From positions 620,001 through 684,000 of the forward strand of contig VIIQ02000592.1 of the NCBI GenBank assembly GCA_007449985.2: 64,000 nucleotides of DNA, written 5' to 3'. The translations under genes were made by a program, and so were the position numbers. How positions within the stretch are numbered: the stretch's first letter is position 1; every line of letters starts with the position of its first letter. Shown here one piece after another: positions 47,296 to 59,500 of this stretch. This DNA is from Desmodesmus armatus (taxonomy: Eukaryota; Chlorophyta; Chlorophyceae; Sphaeropleales; Scenedesmaceae). Below the pieces are notes generated by a model. The model saw only the letters and a program-made list of their open reading frames with translations. It did not search any database and was not told where the DNA came from.

Positions 47296-47559
47296 ATGTA
47301 TTTCGAAAGGTTTCCTGCTGCCTGTGCTGAGGCAATGGCAGGACAGCAGTACCCAGCAAGGGACACAGGCCTGCTGCGTACCATGCAGGGCTTCTGCAGC
47401 ATGCTGCACGTGCTCATTATGTTCTTCGATGTCCATACTGCTGCTCTGATCGCCCAGCAGGCCTTGCTGCTGACACATGCATTCACACTGGCCACTGACA
47501 ACAGCACCCCTGTCATCGAGCAGTACCCATCCAACACGCAGCAGCGTGGTGCCCTGTGA
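47296..47559 (+). CDS. Unrecognised ORF, 87 codons, in single-copy DNA
   Basis: The frame contains a plausible hydrophobic helical stretch (MLHVLIMFFDVHTAALIAQQ) and lies in the part of the repeat field that is not duplicated elsewhere in the window. It lacks a convincing ATG context and has no known domain. The flanks at 47570-47940 are unusually A/T-rich for the window. Confidence 0.2.
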   Translation: MYFERFPAACAEAMAGQQYPARDTGLLRTMQGFCSMLHVLIMFFDVHTAALIAQQALLLTHAFTLATDNSTPVIEQYPSNTQQRGAL

Positions 47560-49849
47560 TGGTATGAGCTACATATCATAACAAACTGTTTTTGGGGAGC
47601 CGGCAGTGGCAGTCGCTTGGCCTTTGTCGCTAGTTCAGCTGATCACCATCGCAAGACTGCTCGCTTCTGGCGAAAGTTGTGGCGACAATCGCCAAGACAG
47701 GGTCTAACATCATAGTTTAGCATGAAAGGATCATGACAAAACATCAAACGTCACGGCAGGAGGCTGCTGTCAGTGCCGGGATGGTCATGAAGTAAACATC
47801 AGAACACACGTTTTTAAATATGCAGAAAGTTTGGGGCTACTCTGAGATTTCAAACGCACCAATTGCGGTATCAATCGGATTTCTGGGCGCGGAACAATCC
47901 GCGTTCAAATCACACAAAGGCCCGTGTTGATCACGCCAGCATTGTTATGGTGTGCTCAGCAAGGGCGGCTCATGCATGCACTGGCCCCTCAAACAGCATT
48001 GGCTGCCTGTCGGGGCAATGAGTCTGCTTGAGCAGCAGGGGTGCAGGCTGCCCATGGTGTACCAAACCCAAGGTCTCTGCACCTCATGCAGACCCCTCAT
48101 TGCTGCTGAATATGCATCTCTCCACACACACACACACACCCCGGTACCCCCCCCCCTTGTACCCCACCCTTCCGCCAGCCCCCCCCACCCCACCCCAAGT
48201 CCCCCACGCTCCGCCCTCCCGCCCCCTACCCCCTCCCACCCACTAGCCCCCATGGATGTGGTGTGTTGACGTACGAGGGCTGCCTTCTGCTGTGCATGCT
48301 TCCTCTGTTGCCATGTTTGCTGAGCATCTTTGTTGAGCAGATGTGGCAGCAGTGCTACTAGCACTGGCAGGGGTGTGTCTATAGGGAAAGGGTCAGACTT
48401 GATAAGGTGGGGGGACCGGTGGGGGGCCAACGGTCTGGTGAACTTGGGCAGCAAGTGTGCGGGTTGTGCACCGTCTCACTGGGTACTGTGGGTTCACCAC
48501 TCCTGCTGCACCTGCTTGGACTGAGGCCGTGAGCTGGAGCAGCAGGTTGTGTCACGTCTTTCCCAGTGGAAGTTTCAAACCCACCCACCCACCCCCTCCA
48601 CACAGGCACGCACGCACGCACGCACACACACGCGCACACACGCACCTTTTGGTACAGTCAAACCACATGTGCGCAGCACAGGGGCCCCATGCATGCACCG
48701 GCCCCTCCAGAGCATTGGCTGCCTGTTGGGGCGATCATTGCTGAGTCTGCTTGGGCAGCAGAGGTGCACACTGCTGTTGGTGTACCACCCCTAAGGGCTC
48801 TGCACCTCTGCTGCCTGATGTAGACCCCTGCTGCCTGCTCCTAGTCACTGCACTGCTTCTCTCACGCATTATCTTGTTGGGAAAAAGGGCTTAAGTGGTA
48901 AGTCTGAATGGCTTGTCACGGGTGTGCCGCACACACATGATGCAGGGATCGCCCTGGTTTTCCGTGCTAGCGTCATTGTTTGACTATCCTTGTCGGATGA
49001 TTGCTAGCCAGCATGCATGTGCACGCATGCAGTCTCTCTGTCGACACATGGGTGCAAGTGGTGGTCGCATGCCCAGTTGCTGTTACAACAGCTGTAGTTT
49101 CACCACCGGCTGCAAGGGGTGGTCAAATTACAGCTGCTGTGAATTACAGCTGCTGTAACAACAACTGCAATTGCAGCCGCGTGCACGTCACACTTTGACA
49201 TGCCTGTGCTTGCATGCCGCAGTCAACATACTACAGTACTATGTTCCGATGAATTTGTGCATGCCATACTATCGCCGTGAGTGTCACGCACACTGTCATG
49301 CGCCCTACCTTGTTTGCAGCAGAGAGCCCGCAGGGTTCAGGACAAGGTGCTGACAGAGTCATGCACGCGGAAACGATGTGCCGCCCAGGAGTGGTGTGCG
49401 TCGTCCGAAACAACTCGGTCATGTAGTTCGCACTACAAGAGGTTGTGGAGGCAGGCACGGGTGAAATGTTCTGCACAGAACTTGGAGCTGATTTTTTGAG
49501 TTGTCAAAAGCATCATTGCTGCGTGTGTGAATGTGTGTTGATGAACCACAGCTGCCCTCTGCTGTGCGTGTTGCTACTGCTGACAAGGGTTTCTCATTAC
49601 CTATCTTGAGCTCATGTGTCAGCAGTGTTGCTAGCACCAGCAGGGTGGGTGTGTTTGGGGGACGAATGGTGTAGCATCTGTGTGTGTGTGGGGGGGGGGG
49701 GGCGGGGGGGGGGGGTCGTAAGCAGGCAATCTTCACAGACTGAATGGGGGGCCTGAGTACCCCTGCAGAGGGCGGTGCAGCTGGGTGCATTCTCAACAAT
49801 GAGTGTTACTGCAATCACAATGGATGCACAGTGTCCGCCTGTGGATGTC

Positions 49850-50560
49850 CCCGCGCTGCTGTTGCCCTTGTCCTGGGTACACCAGCACAAGAGCAGCCAG
49901 CTGTGTAGGAAACACCTGCAAGCAGTCAGTGCAGCAGCGAGCTTGGCTGTTGGAACACTTGCACTGAGGCTCCCAGGGGGTGCGAGCCGGGGGCGGGGAG
50001 GGGGGAAGGGGGGGGGGCAAGAGCATGTTGCACAGCAGGCAGCAGGGGGCTATGCACCTGGAATCAGAGCTCATGAGTTGGCTGATGAACTATGTTGCAG
50101 GTGTGTGGTCCTCTGCAGCTGCTGCCTGTACATGCTGCTAGTGTCTCTCTGTGCAACAGATTGGGTAGCGTCGAAGAATCTCAGGCTACTGGCAGGGTGT
50201 TTGTGCGGCATTGGAGGTGACGCATAGGCCGACACTGCCGCCTGATGCAACAGGGCCTCAGACCTGAAGCTGTAGCATACTGCAGCAACCTCATTTGGAC
50301 CACTGCTTGCTGTTACAGGTGCAATAGTTGCAGACTGCTTACAACATTGCGGACGGTGAACCAACCTAGCAGTTGCAGACTGCGTACAACATTGCGGACG
50401 GTGAACAAAGCTACGCTGCCCACAGAACGCGACAGATGCTCGTACAGGGGAGCTGGATATCAGCACCTGCTGTTGCGAGCACCTGTTGCAGTTTCGTGTG
50501 CATCACAGGTTGACCCGCGTGTAGGCGCATGCTGCAGTGCCTAATGCACACCAGCATTGG
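49850..50560. repeat. Dispersed ~0.65-kb module, copy 2, with an internal 47-bp tandem duplication
   Basis: Strongly similar to 53160-53770 along its whole length, including CTGCAGCTGCTGCCTG, TCTCTCTGTGCAACAGATTG, TACAGGGGAGCTGGATATCA and GCGCATGCTGC. Inside it, GTTGCAGACTG.TTACAACATTGCGGACGGTGAAC occurs twice in a row at about 50328-50408; the other copy has it once. Confidence 0.82.
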
Positions 50561-51399
50561 CGGTCAAAGCGCATCGGGCTGTGCCATGCCATGCAATGCT
50601 CTGGTGGCAGGGGTGTGTGTGGTGGAGAGCTCTGGTGGATCAACATGTGTAAAATGCATTGCCATGTCTCGGGTACTACTGGAGCCTACACTCCGCCTCC
50701 AAGTTGGAGAGTAGAGTCGAGGCAGCAACGTTGTGTGAATGTGCATCAACGACCAGTCTTTCAGCTGGGAGTTTACACGCCTTGCATGGCTGCAGCTGCT
50801 CACTGAGAACATCTTGTCACTCGAATGACTGGTTGTCTGTCGCAGCTGCAGCCTGCAGCTCCCTGGCAGGGAAGGCTCAATATGCTCAGCTGAACCAGCA
50901 CATGGAGGTTGAGTTGCCCTTGTACCCACTGACCACCTCCTTTCACCGTGGACACTGGGCACTTGCATGTGCCACATGCATAATAACGCCGTGACGGTTT
51001 TCAAAAGCACAGCAGCATGTTCGTGGAAATGCGCATGCATCACTGGTGCCATGAGTGCCACGCACACTGTCATGCGCCCTATAGGGCCCTATATAGAACG
51101 TCTAACGCCCGGGTGGCGTCAGTACTGCATCGATTCCGTCCTGCTGTTTTTGATACAAGTGGGCATACCCTGGATTGTGCAGACTGGGGTTTCATAGGTG
51201 GCTGGTTTTCTGGGCGAGGCTTTCTCATTGTGGGGCTGCTGCTGCCAAGGTGGTAAACGGTTGCTGCTGCTAGTGTGCTGCTGCTGTATGTCTGTCACAA
51301 ACAGGCTGCTGATGGCCATTCCCGGCCTTCCAAGGGCCTGGAGAGTAGCGCTTTTGATTTGAAACTCAGATACGACATGATCGGGTACCATATGGCATA

Positions 51400-52060
51400 G
51401 CACTCATTGCTCAACGGCAAGCTTCCAGCAGCAGCAGCAGCAGCAGCAGCGAGTGAACGTGTATGCTGCACCCTTATACCCCTGTCCTGCTCCTTTTGTC
51501 CACGCAAGTGTTGCTGATGGGCTTGATCCGCTGATGTCCTTATCTGTTCGGCACATCCACAGCTGACGGTCTGTTAGTAACCAATTAGTCAACTCGCGCT
51601 TGCCCCGCAACCTGGGCCCGAAGACCGCATCAAACGCTTAATATTGTATCGTCGAGCACGTTTGTGCTGCCGTGAGGCTTGCGGTGCTTTAGGCATGTGC
51701 AAGGATATCGTCCATGTTCATGAGAGTGTCTTTGCAACCAGGCGTTAATAAGGTACAGTCGTGACTCCACCGCCACCTACAAATACACACGACTATTTTG
51801 GCAATGGTGCCTTTTGCATTCCGGCCGACAGCAGCAGGATCAATATTTGCGTTCGCTGCTGCTGCATCCATAACCAGCTCACAATCAGGATTTCTACTCC
51901 TTATTAGTACATTGTCAACCAACGGCCAGCCAAGGCCTGCTCTGGCACCTCTTGGACCTTACTCCAGACAACTTTTGGCAGTCATGTGTGTGGGTGTGAG
52001 ACCCGTGCGCTGTATTGGCATCTATTCCTAAAGGAATCGATGCAATAAAGCTATAGCTAC
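51400..52060. other. Single-copy island in the repeat field with a possible minus-strand exon
   Basis: This stretch lacks the dispersed modules. On the minus strand about 51922-51790 reads NVLIRSRNPDCELVMDAAAA and on to GRNAKGTIAKI before a GTCGTG/GTGTGT donor-like site, which looks more like protein than the neighbourhood. No domain or partner exon is recognised, so I do not call a gene. Confidence 0.3.
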
Positions 52061-52207
52061 CGTGTTTGCAGCAGAGAGCCGACAGGCTTTGTAGCTGCTG
52101 TGGTGGCAGGCACGGCTGAGATGTTGTGCACAGAGCATGGAGCTGGACAGTGGCCTAGTGTCTCAGGACTTGTGCGACCGAGGCCTTGAAACATTCACAA
52201 GCTGTGC

Positions 52208-52276
52208 AGCTCCAAGCTGAGCTTGGAGCTGGACAGCTCCAAGGAAAGGACCCTTATCAGTGATAAGGGTCCTTTC
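52208..52276. repeat. Two adjacent perfect palindromes
   Basis: AGCTCCAAGCT/AGCTTGGAGCT (about 52208-52230) is followed by GAAAGGACCCTTATCA, one G, then TGATAAGGGTCCTTTC (52244-52276), a perfect 16-bp stem. Either could form a cruciform or an RNA hairpin. Confidence 0.9.
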
Positions 52277-53159
52277 TGCAGCCACTGAGTGTGTGCTGCC
52301 TTTGGGACCTGCCCTGTCTTGTGTGGTTGGCTGCTGCTGCTGCTGCTGCCAAGTTGGGCTCAGGACGTACCTTGTGCTGATGTGTCAGCAGTGTTGCTAG
52401 CACCGATAGGGTCTGTGTGTGTTTGGGGAAGGTATGGTGGGTATCTTTGAAGGGGGTCATTCGGGGGGGGAGGGGGCAAGCAGGCCGTCTGCAACTTGAT
52501 CTGGAAATCCCCCCCTCCTCTTCCCATACAAATGAACGCCTGTTCTCGTTCTGGTTCTGCAGCCGGACTTGACCTGCCATTCAGTAGAGTTATGGTGCCC
52601 CACTCAATGCTCTGCAGACTGCTGCTGCTGCTGTTGCTGCCACATTGTCTCATAGGCCGGTTGCCAGGGAAGGCAAACGTTCCTTGAGATCATGTTGCGG
52701 CAGCAGCAGCAGCAGCAGCTTGAAGGAATTCCTTTAAGGGGCGGGGCTGTTTGGGGGGGGGTTCCTTGTCTACAAACATTGAGCACATGTTGGTTCAGCT
52801 TGTTTGGAGGGTTTTCCGCTTGCAGAAAATGTTGGCATACACCCACCAGTATTCCTCTACTTTCAAAACGTGCAGCGCCCTTATGGCTGAAAGACCTACA
52901 GATCAAATTGTGGGCATGAGGGTGGGCGGCTGCCACCAAGCCTTCGTGAGCTGTGGGCTGAGCCGGCACGCGAGCTGCTACAGCCCAGGGAACCTTGGTA
53001 GCGGCCGCCCACCTGACCGTCAGGCGTACACACAACAGACAAAGCCATGACAGTGTCATACTCTCGTCAAGCACGGTGCACTTCCCAGCAATGCATGCTG
53101 CTGAAATCAAAGTTGCTGCGTAGTGTCTGCCTGTGCCGCTGTTTTGCCTGTGTCGTGGT

Positions 53160-53770
53160 GTCCATTACCAGCACAAGGCTAGCCAGCTGTGCAGGGACAG
53201 CTGCAAGCAACCGGCAGAGCAGCAAGCCTGAGGCCCCCGGTGGGTCCGTGCCGGGGGAGGAGCGGGGGGAGGGGGGCAGCATGCTGCACGGCAGGCAGCA
53301 GGGGCCATGCACCTGCAGTCAAAGTCATCTGATTGCTGGTGAGCTTTGTTGCACTTGTGTGATCCCCTGCAGCTGCTGCCTGCACATGCCGCTAGCGTCT
53401 CTCTGTGCAACAGATTGGGTGGCACCATAAGAATCTCAGGCCACGGGCAGGTGGTTTGTGACGCAAAGGCCAACACTGCCTCCTGAATGCAAAGGTACAC
53501 AGACCTGAAGCAACAGGTATTCGAACCTGACGCTGTAACATATTGCAGCAACTTCAGTTTGACCACTGCTTGCAATGACGGGTGCAGAAGTTGCAGGTTG
53601 CGTACAACATTGCAGACAATGAACAAACCAACGCTGCCCACAAAATGTGACCGGCGCTCGTACAGGGGAGCTGGATATCAGCACCTGCTGTATGTGCATC
53701 TGTTGCAGTACCGTGTGCAGCACAGGTTGACCCGCATGTAGGCGCATGCTGCTGTGCGTCATGCACACAA
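53160..53770. repeat. Dispersed ~0.65-kb module, copy 3
   Basis: It aligns by eye with 49850-50560 from ACCAGCACAAG through TACAGGGGAGCTGGATATCA to GGTTGACCCGCATGTAGGCG and GCATTGGCGGTCA. The internal 47-bp piece is present once. There is no conserved frame. Confidence 0.82.
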
Positions 53771-54139
53771 GCATTGGCGGTCATAGCTTGGCGGTTATCC
53801 ACGTTCACGCTGTGGTGATGAATGCCTAATGTGTCCACTTGCAGGCGCACAACGCATGTACCCCCCCCCCCCGGGACATGCATGTACCATTACTCCATGA
53901 CACCACTGTTGTGCGTTGAATGTATGATGGGCGTAGCGGCTGCAATTTTATCCGCGATGCAGGGGGTAAGAACTCTTTACAGGGTTTCATTGAGTAAGGT
54001 ATTGACCTAGGACCTAGGGGGTAGGCCACCACCAACATGCCTGTTGTTGCAACAGCAAGCACTATGCTGATGCTGGGGAGTGGGTACTGCATACACTCTG
54101 GTAAACCCATCTGAAGAAACTGGCAGGATCAATGCAGAA

Positions 54140-54375
54140 GTGCATCAGATATTCAGACAGTCTGAACTGATTCTGGGTGCAATCCGGGCCGATTCTGAAC
54201 CTAGTCTGAAGCAAATCTGAAGTAAATCTGTAGTGAATCCTGTGTCTTTCTGGAGCTGGGTCAGATCCGATAATTTCCAATGACAAATTCAGATCTAACT
54301 CAGTTACAGATACAGATTAGCATAAGATCAGCATCAGACCTACTGAAGCAATCTGGACCATGCGTATAGTTCTGA
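54140..54375. repeat. Degenerate short-period array of TCTGA/CAGAT motifs
   Basis: TCTGAA, TCTGA, ATCTG and their complement CAGA(T) recur every ~10-14 bp across this A/T-richer stretch (for example AGTCTGAAGCAAATCTGAAG). The array flips from mainly TCTGA to mainly CAGAT near 54260, giving it partial inverted symmetry. It could be a decayed minisatellite or a cluster of binding sites. Confidence 0.6.
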
Positions 54376-56590
54376 TTCACTTCAGCTCTACAGTATGCAT
54401 ACCTAACCCAACCTTGCAAGGTATGCACACACACAGAAGCAACATGACGCCACAGCTGGACATACAACTAGCCCAGCAAATAACAAACACCTAACACAAG
54501 TAGCACATGTGTACACAAAAATCTTCACAGCCAACCCAAGCATGTAAAAGCACCCCAGGCGGAAGACGATGCACAAGGCTTCACCAGCCTTGCATGTTGG
54601 TGTGGGCTGAGCCAGTGAAGAAGCCACAGCTAAGGCAGCAGCAGACCCTGAGGCTGCAACAACTAGACACCACACTGGTTGCGGGAGCATCAACACCAGC
54701 TGCGGCAGCACCACTGGTTGCGAAGCAGTACACAGGGCACCACCCAACCCTCTCAGCTGACTGCTACTACCAAGCCAACACCATAACATGTGGGCTGAGC
54801 AGGTGCCGCAAAGTCGACAAGCCTCTTGATAAGCACCAGACCAGCGACAGGCACAAGTCTTCAACCACCTGGATCTGGCATCCTGCCAGACACAACACGC
54901 AGGTCAAGCCTGCTGCTTGCGATCTTGTGCTCCTGGCTTGCTGCCTTGTGGACTGTGCCGCTCCCAGGGCCGTCGCCGCATGGCAAGGTGCATTCTTACT
55001 CAGCTTCACTGCAGTGCCACAAGCACCCAAGTGTATCTCAAGCACCTGCAAAGGCACCAAGCAGAAGATGCAAGTCAGTCGATAGCTTATAAGTGGGGGA
55101 GACACCTGGGGATCCTCCCCCCAGACCAACAGTTGTGCAGTCATCCAGCGTCTGTTTGCAGGGTTGCAGTACAGTAATGCGTGTCGATGTGGCACTTGGC
55201 GCTGCATACAGTGCAACTAGGCAAGCTGAACAGCACGGGACTGGGTCAAGGCAGCTAAGCAATGTGTCTGCAAAAGAAGAAGGATACACTGCTGATGGGC
55301 TGTAGCAGCATGCTCACCAGTGCTCTGCACCTGATGCAGCAGGCCGCTTCCTGTTGTTCATGTTACATCACCCTTGTTGAGTGGGCTGCCGCTGACACTC
55401 CACACCAGGGGCCAGACTCATCCACACTGGAACCTGAACATGATAGCGTTGATCTGGTATCCTGCTCGCTGTTGCGAGACAGGTGCTTGTCATTCAGGTG
55501 GATACGGCATTGCCTGCGGTCATCAATGGGAAGCACGGGCGACATCTGGGTTGCATACATGCAATGCGCCATACATGCACCTTTGTTCAGGGGCATGTTG
55601 ACCTAGAGCAACCTCTGCTGCCTCTTAAGCGCTGCCTCTGCTGGATCATGCTTGTTACGTAGCCAGCAACCTACTCATCTGCTGGCATGTGCCCTGCAGC
55701 TGGCTTGTCAACTGGGAACAGATAGCCCATGCGGCAGTTGCAGCAGTCTGCAACAACCCAGCAAACATCAACCACCCATTGACGGCACATCACCGAGTAA
55801 GTTTAGCTGTGGGCACACCTGTGGAGAAGCTTCCATGTGCACAGGACAGTTGCAGCTTCCTGGCGGTTGAGTGGCATGCGTCCAGATCCGTCCGGCTGCG
55901 TGTCCAGGACGCCTGTTGTCTTGTCATCACGTAGAACGTTCGCAAAGGAACGCATTGCATGGCCGCCTGGCTGTGGATCTGCGGACCAGCCTTCTTAGAG
56001 ACATACCGACTGCTACAGATCTGCATTGTGGTGGAGAGTGGTGCTGCAACCAGCCATGTACAGTCTCCATGCCGACAAGATAGAACAACATCATAGTGAA
56101 GCCAGCAGGCCACAGCCCAGCGGATCTGACGGCAGTTCACAGCAGCACGGACTGCAGATCTCCAAAGGTAGTTGAGGTCGACAGCAAGACAGGATAGCAC
56201 GCGCTTGCGAGAGAAACTAGGCCAGAGGCCACACGTTGAATAGACTGTATATGTGTGACCACATTGCTTGAGCAAAGCAACGGTCATGGCACTACTGACA
56301 CGAAGGTATATGTGAAGGTTTGTCGGTGTTACACACGAACGTATGTGCGATGATTTTTCCAAGTTACAAAACGTAACAAGGACGTTTGTTCCATTATAGC
56401 GCTCTGCTGAACGCAACAACGACACCAGCAGCAGTTGCAGTCCCAGATCAAACAAGACGTTGGGGAAGAAGGTTGTTAACGCTCATCATCCATCAGCTCC
56501 CCGCTTCTTCTTTTTTCAGAACTCGCGGTTGTGGAGCTAGCTTGTCAAGCAGCCCTCAGATTGATATCCGCAGGGGGGCAGATCATCTAG
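54376..56590. other. Upstream flank of the KDZ transposase gene; no supported gene
   Basis: Moderately long frames exist on both strands (54507-55085 plus, 55790-56455 minus) but have no recognisable motif, no conserved partner exons and Cys/His-rich shadow-like composition. If the KDZ element is intact, its left terminal inverted repeat should be in or before this stretch; I could not find one by eye. Confidence 0.45.
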
Positions 56591-59500
56591 ATGCAGCAGC
56601 ACCAGCAGGATGAGCTGGATGAGATTGAGGGTTGTATCTGGGGTGCACAGGCAGTTGCAGATACTGCACAGTTCAGAGCTAGTATAGCTGCTGAGCATGC
56701 TCAGCCGAGACGTGGGCCGGCAGCACAGCGAGGGCGCAGCACTGCGCGTACAGAAACAGGCAGGAGGCGTGCCGCCAGTGCGCCAGGAGAGCGCCAGTCC
56801 CGCAGACAGCGCACAGGGTCCAGGGACGACCGGCCAGCGGCAGGTCCTGGCAGGGGCAGCGGCTGGAATGCCAGCACTGCAGCACGAGCAGGGGCTGGTG
56901 ACCTGCCCCCAGAGCCACAGGCCACTGATGCCGATCTGCAAGCAGACGCAGATGCACAGGCAGCTGCCTTCAGTGCTTTCAGGCAGGACATGCAAGCTGA
57001 GAATGACAGGTGTCAGGAAGAGCTACAAGCAGAAGCAGCAGCAGCAGCAGCAGATGCTGCCAACAGGCCCTCTGAGTGGGGTGAGCGCTGCGAGGAGGAA
57101 GAGCGACGCTGGCGCAGGCACGCCCCCAGCATCGGTGCTGCTGTGTTGCAGCAGTACGCTGCACCCGACCCAGAAGAGCAGTGCTGCATGTGCAGCACCC
57201 CAGGCTGTACCATCCGGTAAGTATGACTGCAGTTTGGGGCAGTGTGTGCTGTGGTCTGCAGCGCTGTTGCCAGACCAGATGTGCAACGGCTACTGACTGG
57301 TCAGCGGCTGCGAAGCATGTTGGCACCCAGTTGTGCTTGCAGCGGACGCTCTCAGTCAACTGCAGCTGCCCCGCATGTCTTGTGTGTTGCCTTGCAGGTG
57401 CTTCACCTGTTGTGCTGCTCACGGGTCTGATTCTACTGTGAGGCATGTGATCAGCAGCGCCACACTCACATACACATGCACAGGCGCCAGAAGTACAACG
57501 ACAGCTGCTGGGAGGAGCTGCCACGGGCTGACCCCAACAACGGTGGGTCGAGTGGTGTGCTGACCATAGTAAATGCTATCACCGCTCACGCGCTGCCAGA
57601 CACATGGTGCAGACTGCAGTGCAGTCGCCCGCCGCCCCCCACTTACTGCAGCTTAGAGTGCCTGGCACTGTGTGTCGGTTGTCCTTTAGCGCCAGACAGG
57701 TGCAAATGCTGATGTCACTGGTGCTGCGTGTCTGTGCTGCAGGCCACTTTCTATTTCAGCCGAGTCAGTGCACCAAGTGCAACAGCAGCTGCATCACTGA
57801 CACTGTGGTCAAGACACAGGAGCTTGCTTACATCACAATGGGTGAGGCAGTCCTCTTGTTTGATGCAGCTGGTCCTTGGGCAGAGCAGCAACTGCCTAGC
57901 GCTGGCCGTCACAGACCTTCCAGGTGTCAGGCTGTGGGTGCTGGCTTGTTGCACTGTTTGTCAACAGGTCACTGGGCTGCGTTATGCCTCGTCCAATCTG
58001 TGCCCCCCCCCCCCGCCTGCAGGTGGTGTCATCAAAGCCAAGCGCGCTGCATACAAGTGCGGGAATCCACAGTGCGCAGCAGCAGTGTGGCAGCAGCCTG
58101 AGCAGTTTGTGTCTGTGGGCGCATGGCCGGCGTCGCTGGATGATGAGCACCTCAGGTCAGCACCATCCACGCTAGAAGCAGTGTATGCCAGCTGGTTGCT
58201 TTCAGGGTGTGGCTGTCGGGTCAATCATCACTTCCTGTGAGCAGCATGTGTGCTTGTCCATACATCTACATGCAGTGCGCGGGCTGTTGACGCAGAGAGC
58301 GCAATGAGGCAATGTGGCAAGAGCGTGTCAATGTAGGCCTTGCCCATCTCTGTCTGACGATTCTTGTATGTTTAACAATCGCTGTGCGCAGGACCATCAT
58401 CGCACAAGATGTGCTGCAGCTGTATGATGCCCTGAAGCTCCGCGCGCCCACAGTGTCACTGGATGCTTTCGTCAAGGCGCTTGCCGATGCCTCCTGGCAC
58501 AGCAATCTGCAGCAGGTGTGTGTGGCAATGCAGTTACTCCTGGCCTCCTGCGACAACCTCGTGTCAGCACCTGGGCCGGAAGGCATGCATAGTTTTCAAA
58601 CTTTCCGGTCCTTCTCTACCACCCATAGCGTGCCTGAGCGCCATGCTTTCCTGTGCTTTTCACTGCAGCCCTGGCAGAGCGTCAGCAGAAGCGCGTTCCG
58701 CCGTGCGGCAGACGAGTACAGCAGCTGCCAGCTTGACTTGCGCCTGGGAGTGAAACAGCTGAATGATCTGCACTGCCCAGCTTGCAGCGGAGGCAGCTGC
58801 GCTTACCATATAGACAGCAACATGAAGCTGTTTGTGTGGGAGCGTCTGCGGCAGTTGTGGCGGGAGCCCCACTTCAGGGAGTTCTTTGCTGGCAGCGCAG
58901 ACATACAGTGCACGCTTCAAGCTGTTGATGCTGCTCGGGTAGGTGGCCTGCTAGGTGGGATGTTCGCAGCTCATCAGCTGCTGGATGCGCTCACCTGTCC
59001 GGCGGGGCTGACTCAGTCACTCAACGGTCTGGGTTGATGTTGTGACACTTGTGTGATGCCATCGTGCACGTTGTTGACATTGGTCACTCTTCTCGGCAAT
59101 CACTGTCACAATATGGTGCCGTGGACGGCATCTGTCTTATACTAGGGCTTCTTTCCTGCTTGCAGGCAGGTGGGACTCAAGCTAGCAACGGCGTTGCTGC
59201 GGCGGCTGCAGAAGCAGCTGCTGAACGGACTGACAGGACCTGCAACGGTGTGTGGACAGCAGCAGGTGATGGACAGCAACGCCGGATGTCCAAGCAGGCT
59301 GTGACAGGGCGGTGTGTAGGTGAGTGCTGCAATTGGTCTGCTGCTTTACAGTCATTTACAGTATTTTTGGTTCCATTGACTTCCTGTAGCTCTCGTCACC
59401 TTGAGAAAGCACGTCATGAACAACGAAAACAAATCGTGACCCAGCAAAACATTCGTTGATGCATGTGTTTGTGCACTGTTATGCTGAGCATAGGCTCTGC

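Larger units (their letters stand above)
46356..49670. repeat. Cluster of ~0.7-kb modules (several partial copies)
   Basis: Module start (CATGCATGCACTGGCCC ... AGCATTGGCTGC ... CTGCTTGGGCAGCAG) occurs at about 46393, 47968 and 48689. A second part (GTTGACGTGCGA...GGCTGCCCTCTGCT ... GGCAGCAGTGCTGCTTGCAC) occurs at about 46716, 48266 and 49537, and weakly at 52380. A third part (GTGCACCGTC...GGTGAAGGTCTC, then poly-C and CA repeats) occurs at 46946 and 48467. Between them, 47180-47940 looks single-copy in this window. Confidence 0.72.

Noticed and set aside
47880..47925. Short GCGTTCAAATC stretch considered as a tRNA T-arm
   Set aside because: No acceptor stem, D-arm or anticodon arm could be placed around it.
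54507..55085. 192-codon plus-strand ORF upstream of the KDZ gene
   Set aside because: No recognisable domain; an equally long frame on the opposite strand overlaps it, as expected in stop-poor DNA.
55790..56455. 221-codon minus-strand ORF divergent from the KDZ gene
   Set aside because: No motif and no matching accessory protein known to me for KDZ elements; composition is not distinct from shadows.
58516..58668. Reading straight through the intron after KDZ exon 6
   Set aside because: It is open in frame, but it has a GTGTGT donor and a TTTTCACTGCAG acceptor in phase 0, and the resulting insert has no counterpart I recognise in KDZ proteins; retained-intron use remains possible.
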